Of a stretch of 64,000 nt of DNA, positions 60,272-64,000 are shown piece after piece; the stretch's first letter is position 1; the number at the start of each line of letters is the position of its first letter. The DNA lies in NCBI GenBank assembly GCA_004762155.1, contig SIHP01000009.1, forward strand, positions 124,001 to 188,000, given 5' to 3'. The stretch comes from Flavobacteriaceae bacterium. GTDB taxonomy: Bacteria; Bacteroidota; Bacteroidia; Flavobacteriales; Flavobacteriaceae. The translations under genes were made by a program, and so were the position numbers. Under the pieces are notes generated by a model. That model was given only the letters and a program-made list of their open reading frames with translations, searched no databases and was not told the DNA's origin.

Positions 60272-60424
60272 ATGGCAAAGAAATCAGTAGCAACATTACA
60301 AACAGGTTCAACAAGATTAACCAAGGCTATAAAAATGGTAAGATCTCCAAAATCAGGAGCTTATTCATTTGTAGAAGCCATTATGGATCCTAAAGCAGTG
60401 AATGACTTTTTAGCTAAAAAGTAA
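60272..60424 (+). CDS. DUF4295 small protein
   Basis: A 50-aa Lys-rich protein, M-A-K-K-S-V-A-T-L-Q-T-G-S-T-R-L-T-K-A-I-K, then V-E-A-I-M-D-P-K-A-V-N-D-F-L-A-K-K. It is conserved after rpmG in Bacteroidota and is probably ribosome-associated. It starts 6 bp after rpmG. Confidence 0.93.
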   Translation: MAKKSVATLQTGSTRLTKAIKMVRSPKSGAYSFVEAIMDPKAVNDFLAKK

Positions 60425-60446
60425 TTCCTTGTAATACAGTTTAAAG

Positions 60447-60479
60447 AAAAGCTACTTTCATAAGAAAGTAGCTTTTTTT
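60447..60479 (+). terminator. Intrinsic terminator of the rpmB operon
   Basis: Stem AAAAGCTACTTT/AAAGTAGCTTTT followed by a T run. Confidence 0.92.
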
Positions 60480-60655
60480 ATGTGGTAAAAAACTGTATTT
60501 TTGGATATTACCATTCGAGTTGTGTTTTACACAATAACTTTCTTTTGAATAGTTTTTAAATCCTACACGAAAAAGTAATCGTTAAAGTGACAATTTGGCT
60601 ACAAATACTATTGTGGTACAGTTTTTAACGTAAACCAAACTATATACTATTTACA

Positions 60656-61609
60656 ATGAGTTTTTTTAAAAAAATATTCTCAAAAGAGAAAAAAGAAACC
60701 TTAGATAAAGGTTTAGAAAAAACAAAAACAAGTTTTCTAAATAAATTATCAAAAGCAGTAGCAGGGAAATCAAAGGTAGATGACGATGTTTTAGATAATT
60801 TGGAAGAAGTTTTGGTTTCTTCTGATGTTGGTGTACAAACAACATTAAAAATTATTGAAAGAATTGAAGAGCGTGTAGCAAAAGATAAATACTTAGGAAC
60901 TGAAGAGTTAAATCAAATTCTTAGAGATGAGATTGCAGGTTTACTTTCTGAGACGAATTCTGGAGATGACACTGATTTTACAATTCCAATACTTAAAAAA
61001 CCATATGTTTTAATGGTTGTTGGTGTAAATGGAGTTGGTAAAACAACAACAATAGGTAAGCTAGCAAGTCAATTTAAAAAGAAAGGTTTAAAAGTTGTTT
61101 TAGGAGCTGCAGATACTTTTAGAGCAGCAGCTATTGATCAATTACAAGTTTGGGCAGATAGAGTTGAGGTACCAATAGTACGTCAAGAAATGGGATCTGA
61201 TCCTGCTTCTGTAGCTTTTGATACTCTAGAATCTGGTATAAACCAAGATGCGGATGTAATTATAATTGATACAGCTGGTCGTTTACACAATAAAGTTAAT
61301 CTAATGAATGAATTAACTAAAATTAAACGTGTGATGCAAAAAGTTGTAGGAGATGCACCACATGATGTATTATTAGTTCTTGATGGATCAACAGGTCAGA
61401 ATGCATTTGAACAAGCAAAACAATTTACAAAAGCAACAGAAGTTACTTCATTAGCAGTTACAAAACTAGATGGAACGGCAAAAGGAGGAGTTGTAATTGG
61501 AATTTCAGATCAATTTAAAATTCCAGTAAAGTATATTGGAGTAGGTGAAGGAATTGATGATTTACAAGTTTTTAATAAACATGAATTTGTTGACTCTTTC
61601 TTTAAATAG
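60656..61609 (+). CDS. ftsY: Signal recognition particle receptor
   Basis: A 317-aa SRP GTPase that docks ribosome-nascent-chain complexes at the membrane. The short basic N-terminal helix (M-S-F-F-K-K-I-F-S-K-E-K-K-E) replaces the long acidic A domain of E. coli. The NG domain has G-V-N-G-V-G-K-T-T-T-I-G-K-L-A near residue 122, D-T-F-R-A-A-A, D-T-A-G-R-L, T-K-L-D-G-T-A-K-G-G and G-E-G-I-D-D-L. The order after rpmB-rpmG-DUF4295 is typical of the phylum, and rimO follows after one gene. Confidence 0.97.
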   Translation: MSFFKKIFSKEKKETLDKGLEKTKTSFLNKLSKAVAGKSKVDDDVLDNLEEVLVSSDVGVQTTLKIIERIEERVAKDKYLGTEELNQILRDEIAGLLSETNSGDDTDFTIPILKKPYVLMVVGVNGVGKTTTIGKLASQFKKKGLKVVLGAADTFRAAAIDQLQVWADRVEVPIVRQEMGSDPASVAFDTLESGINQDADVIIIDTAGRLHNKVNLMNELTKIKRVMQKVVGDAPHDVLLVLDGSTGQNAFEQAKQFTKATEVTSLAVTKLDGTAKGGVVIGISDQFKIPVKYIGVGEGIDDLQVFNKHEFVDSFFK

Positions 61610-61640
61610 GAATTCTATTTTTTAGATATAAGATTTTCAG

Positions 61641-61683
61641 AACCAAGAATAAAGACTTTTTAGTCGTATTCTTGGTTTTTTTT
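61641..61683 (+). terminator. Intrinsic terminator after ftsY
   Basis: Stem AACCAAGAATA/TATTCTTGGTT with an inner GACT/AGTC pair and a T run. Confidence 0.9.
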
Positions 61684-61777
61684 ATGTTTCAAAGTATCCT
61701 TTTGATTCTACTCAGGTAACTATATTGGTGTTTTCATGATGATGATTGAGCTTAATAAAAACCACAGTAAATAATTA

Positions 61778-62839
61778 TTAATCAATCAGATTATTAATTT
61801 TGCCCCAAAGCTCTTCATCAAAACTTGATAAAGCAAAGTTTTCTTCATCAGCAGCTTGTCCCATTCTTACAATTACTAGTTTTTTGCTAGGGACTATATA
61901 TAATTTTTGATCATTAGCGCCTAAAGCAGCAATCATATCATCAGGAGCATTCGGAATCAAACTACCTGAAAATTCATCTTGAGAATTTGGTAAATGATAA
62001 GAAGGTTTTCCATTCAACCACCATAAATATCCGTAACTTAAATTAATGTCTTGAGAAGTTGTTGTAGCCTCACTTATAAAATCTTCAGGTATAATTTGTG
62101 TGTTCTCCCATTTTCCTTTAGCAGACATTAATAAGCCAAAACGAGCCATACTTCTAGTGTTACTCCAAAACAAATTAAAATCACCTAATTGATTCCAATT
62201 TCCTGACATGCCAATTTTGTCTTTCAAAGATGTATTAAAATAAGTATCCCAAGAAGTATTAGTGGCTTCTGCAATTATATCTTGCATCTTTTTGTATACA
62301 TTATGGTAAGCCCAACGAGATCCAGCATTTGCAGTATAATTAAGATTGCTTGAAGAAACACTATCGCCTTCATTATCGTTTAAGCCAGAAGTCATCGATA
62401 GTAAATTCTTACAAGTAATTAAATTTTCTTGTTCAAGAGTCGTATTTGTCCAACCAGTACCAATATAATCAGAAACCTTATCATCAATATTAATGAATCC
62501 ATCTTTCTGCGCAATTCCAGTAATAGCAGTTGTTAACGTTTTTCCAGCACTCGCCCAATACCAAAGAGAAGAATTAGTATGATTATTTAAATAGCTTTCA
62601 ATAACAATTTTTCCGTTATATAAAACTATAAAGCTTTTGGTGTTTTGCTCTTCCAAAAAATTTAAGAGTGGTTCTAATTGATCTTGATTCCAATTTAAAT
62701 TAATAATATCTTCTGTTTCCCATATATCAGAATTTATTTCAGGGAAATATATTGATGTTTCATTATCTATAGGTTCTTCTTTGTCATTAGCACAATTAAA
62801 AAACAAAATTAATGTGGTAAGTAAAATAAATTTTCTCAT
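61778..62839 (-). CDS. Serine hydrolase of the class C beta-lactamase family, lipoprotein
   Basis: A 353-aa protein with lipobox F-F-N-C-A-N-D. The penicillin-binding-protein-like fold has the S-x-x-K motif in A-S-A-G-K-T-L near residue 90, Y-x-N as Y-H-N-V-Y near 173, and the late strand D-Q-K-L-Y-I-V-P-S near 325. The K-x-G motif is not clear. Probably a peptidase or esterase rather than a beta-lactamase. It is inserted between ftsY and rimO, on the opposite strand. Confidence 0.88.
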   Translation of the reverse strand: MRKFILLTTLILFFNCANDKEEPIDNETSIYFPEINSDIWETEDIINLNWNQDQLEPLLNFLEEQNTKSFIVLYNGKIVIESYLNNHTNSSLWYWASAGKTLTTAITGIAQKDGFINIDDKVSDYIGTGWTNTTLEQENLITCKNLLSMTSGLNDNEGDSVSSSNLNYTANAGSRWAYHNVYKKMQDIIAEATNTSWDTYFNTSLKDKIGMSGNWNQLGDFNLFWSNTRSMARFGLLMSAKGKWENTQIIPEDFISEATTTSQDINLSYGYLWWLNGKPSYHLPNSQDEFSGSLIPNAPDDMIAALGANDQKLYIVPSKKLVIVRMGQAADEENFALSSFDEELWGKINNLID

Positions 62840-62922
62840 TTCTCTTGGTTCTTAATCTTTTAGACTTTTAAAAATACAAAAAGTTTAATTAGAAGTTAAA
62901 AAAAAGATAGACAATCATTATG

Positions 62923-62930
62923 TATCTTTG
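62923..62930 (+). promoter_or_regulatory. -7 box of rimO
   Basis: TATCTTTG, a perfect TAnnTTTG match, 23 bp before the start. Confidence 0.6.
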
Positions 62931-62953
62931 CAGACTATAATTTACTTAATAAA

Positions 62954-64000
62954 ATGCGTACAAAATCACCAAAACAAAATAAAATCAACGTAGTAACCTT
63001 AGGATGTTCTAAAAATATTTACGACAGTGAAGTATTAATGGGGCAATTAAAAGCTAATGGTAAAAATGTGGTTCATGAAGATGAGAATGACGATGGAAAT
63101 ATTGTTGTGATTAATACTTGCGGATTTATTGGTAAAGCAAAAGAAGAATCTATAGATACTATTTTACATTATGCGCAAAAGAAAGAAGCTGGTGAAGTAG
63201 ACAAAGTTTTTGTTTCTGGTTGTTTAAGTGAACGTTATAAGCCAGATTTAGAAAGAGAAATTAAGAATGTAGATCAATATTTTGGTACGCATGATTTACC
63301 TAATTTGTTAAAAGTTTTAGAAGCAGATTATAAACATGAATTAATAGGTGAACGTTTAACAACAACACCAGATCATTATGCATATTTAAAAATAGCAGAA
63401 GGCTGCGATCGTCCGTGTTCGTTTTGTGCGATTCCACTTATGCGTGGAAAACACAGATCAACTCCAATTGAAGATATTGTTATTGAAGCTACTAAGTTAG
63501 CAGAAAAAGGCATCAAAGAAATTATGTTAATTGCTCAAGATTTAACCTATTACGGATTAGATATTTATAAAAAAAGAGCATTAGCAGGATTATTAGAAGC
63601 TTTAGTAAAAGTAGATGGAATTGAATGGATTCGTTTACATTATGCATTTCCAGCTGGTTTTCCAATGGATGTGTTAGAAGTAATGAAACGCGAACCAAAA
63701 GTTTGTAATTACTTAGATATTCCACTTCAGCATATAAATACTGAGATTTTAAAATCAATGAAGCGTGGTACTACACATGAAAAAACTACTGCATTAATTC
63801 ATAAGTTTAGAAAAGCGGTTCCAGATATGGGAATTCGTACAACTTTAATTGTTGGTTATCCTGGAGAAACTGAAGAGCAATTTCAAGAGTTAAAAGATTG
63901 GGTAGAGGAGATGCGTTTTGAGCGTTTAGGGGCTTTTGAATATTCACATGAAGAAAATACTGGCGCTTTTGTTTTAGAAGATGATGTTCCTGCGGATGTT
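62954..64000 (+). CDS. rimO: Ribosomal protein uS12 methylthiotransferase, 3' truncated by the window
   Basis: The first 349 codons of a radical SAM methylthiotransferase that modifies an Asp of uS12. The UPF0004 cluster Cys residues are in T-L-G-C-S-K-N-I-Y-D-S-E, I-N-T-C-G-F-I and F-V-S-G-C-L. The radical SAM motif is E-G-C-D-R-P-C-S-F-C-A-I-P, followed by M-R-G-K-H-R-S. A-Q-D-L-T-Y-Y-G-L-D and L-D-I-P-L-Q-H fit RimO rather than MiaB. The gene runs off the window, so the TRAM end is not visible. Confidence 0.96.
   Translation, partial: MRTKSPKQNKINVVTLGCSKNIYDSEVLMGQLKANGKNVVHEDENDDGNIVVINTCGFIGKAKEESIDTILHYAQKKEAGEVDKVFVSGCLSERYKPDLEREIKNVDQYFGTHDLPNLLKVLEADYKHELIGERLTTTPDHYAYLKIAEGCDRPCSFCAIPLMRGKHRSTPIEDIVIEATKLAEKGIKEIMLIAQDLTYYGLDIYKKRALAGLLEALVKVDGIEWIRLHYAFPAGFPMDVLEVMKREPKVCNYLDIPLQHINTEILKSMKRGTTHEKTTALIHKFRKAVPDMGIRTTLIVGYPGETEEQFQELKDWVEEMRFERLGAFEYSHEENTGAFVLEDDVPADV

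Overview
The window is an AT-rich stretch (about 30% GC by eye) of a chromosome from the family Flavobacteriaceae (Bacteroidota), probably a marine genus close to Tenacibaculum or Polaribacter. The evidence is the set of type IX secretion (T9SS) C-terminal sorting domains, the Bacteroidota -7 promoter box TAnnTTTG upstream of many genes, almost no Shine-Dalgarno sequences, a menaquinone pathway, a PL6-type alginate lyase and the rpmB-rpmG-DUF4295-ftsY order. The genus is inference.

Region 1 (about 1-21 kb) is accessory and partly decayed. It holds the end of a T9SS surface protein, an unrecognised protein with an internal duplication, a BspA-like repeat lipoprotein, an AraC regulator, a LytTR response regulator, a secreted protein with its own promoter followed by an operon of three further secreted proteins, an IbrA/IbrB-like pair, and a histidine kinase. 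Pseudogenes and insertion sequences lie between them: a frameshifted IS200-type transposase, a complete but broken IS3-family element, an IS1595 fragment, a dead copy of a monooxygenase gene, and remnants of an outer membrane protein and of a response regulator. The IS3 element can be excised on paper. Its 3-bp target duplication (TAT) rebuilds an in-frame single-domain response regulator that lay downstream of the kinase.

The main discovery candidate is a shared operator-like site: two ATAAGTG half-sites exactly 20 bp apart. It lies upstream of the kinase, upstream of a secreted-protein gene near 7.5 kb, upstream of a structured leader or small RNA before the broken response regulator, and in an orphaned duplicate at 13.6 kb. 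A weaker copy precedes the LytTR regulator. The spacing resembles LytTR direct-repeat sites, so a small signalling regulon (kinase, receiver, RNA, LytTR, surface protein) is inferred.

Region 2 starts after a tRNA-Ser(UGA) at 21.1 kb and is mostly housekeeping. It contains aroC, a membrane-anchored AraC regulator, a DUF5916 outer membrane protein, a Crp/Fnr regulator and DinB-like protein, the alginate lyase, a very large TraB/GumN-type protein, a polytopic membrane protein, a GIN-domain protein and pyruvate dehydrogenase E1-alpha/E2. It continues with a VanX-like dipeptidase and MFS transporter, a PadR-PspC operon with a palindromic operator, a TlpA-like lipoprotein, an SDR, a HAD phosphatase, transaldolase, menD, menB, purU, a FAH-family protein, a PAS protein, cinA, rpmB-rpmG-DUF4295, ftsY, a serine hydrolase and the start of rimO, cut by the window end. 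Convergent genes are usually separated by strong bidirectional terminators.
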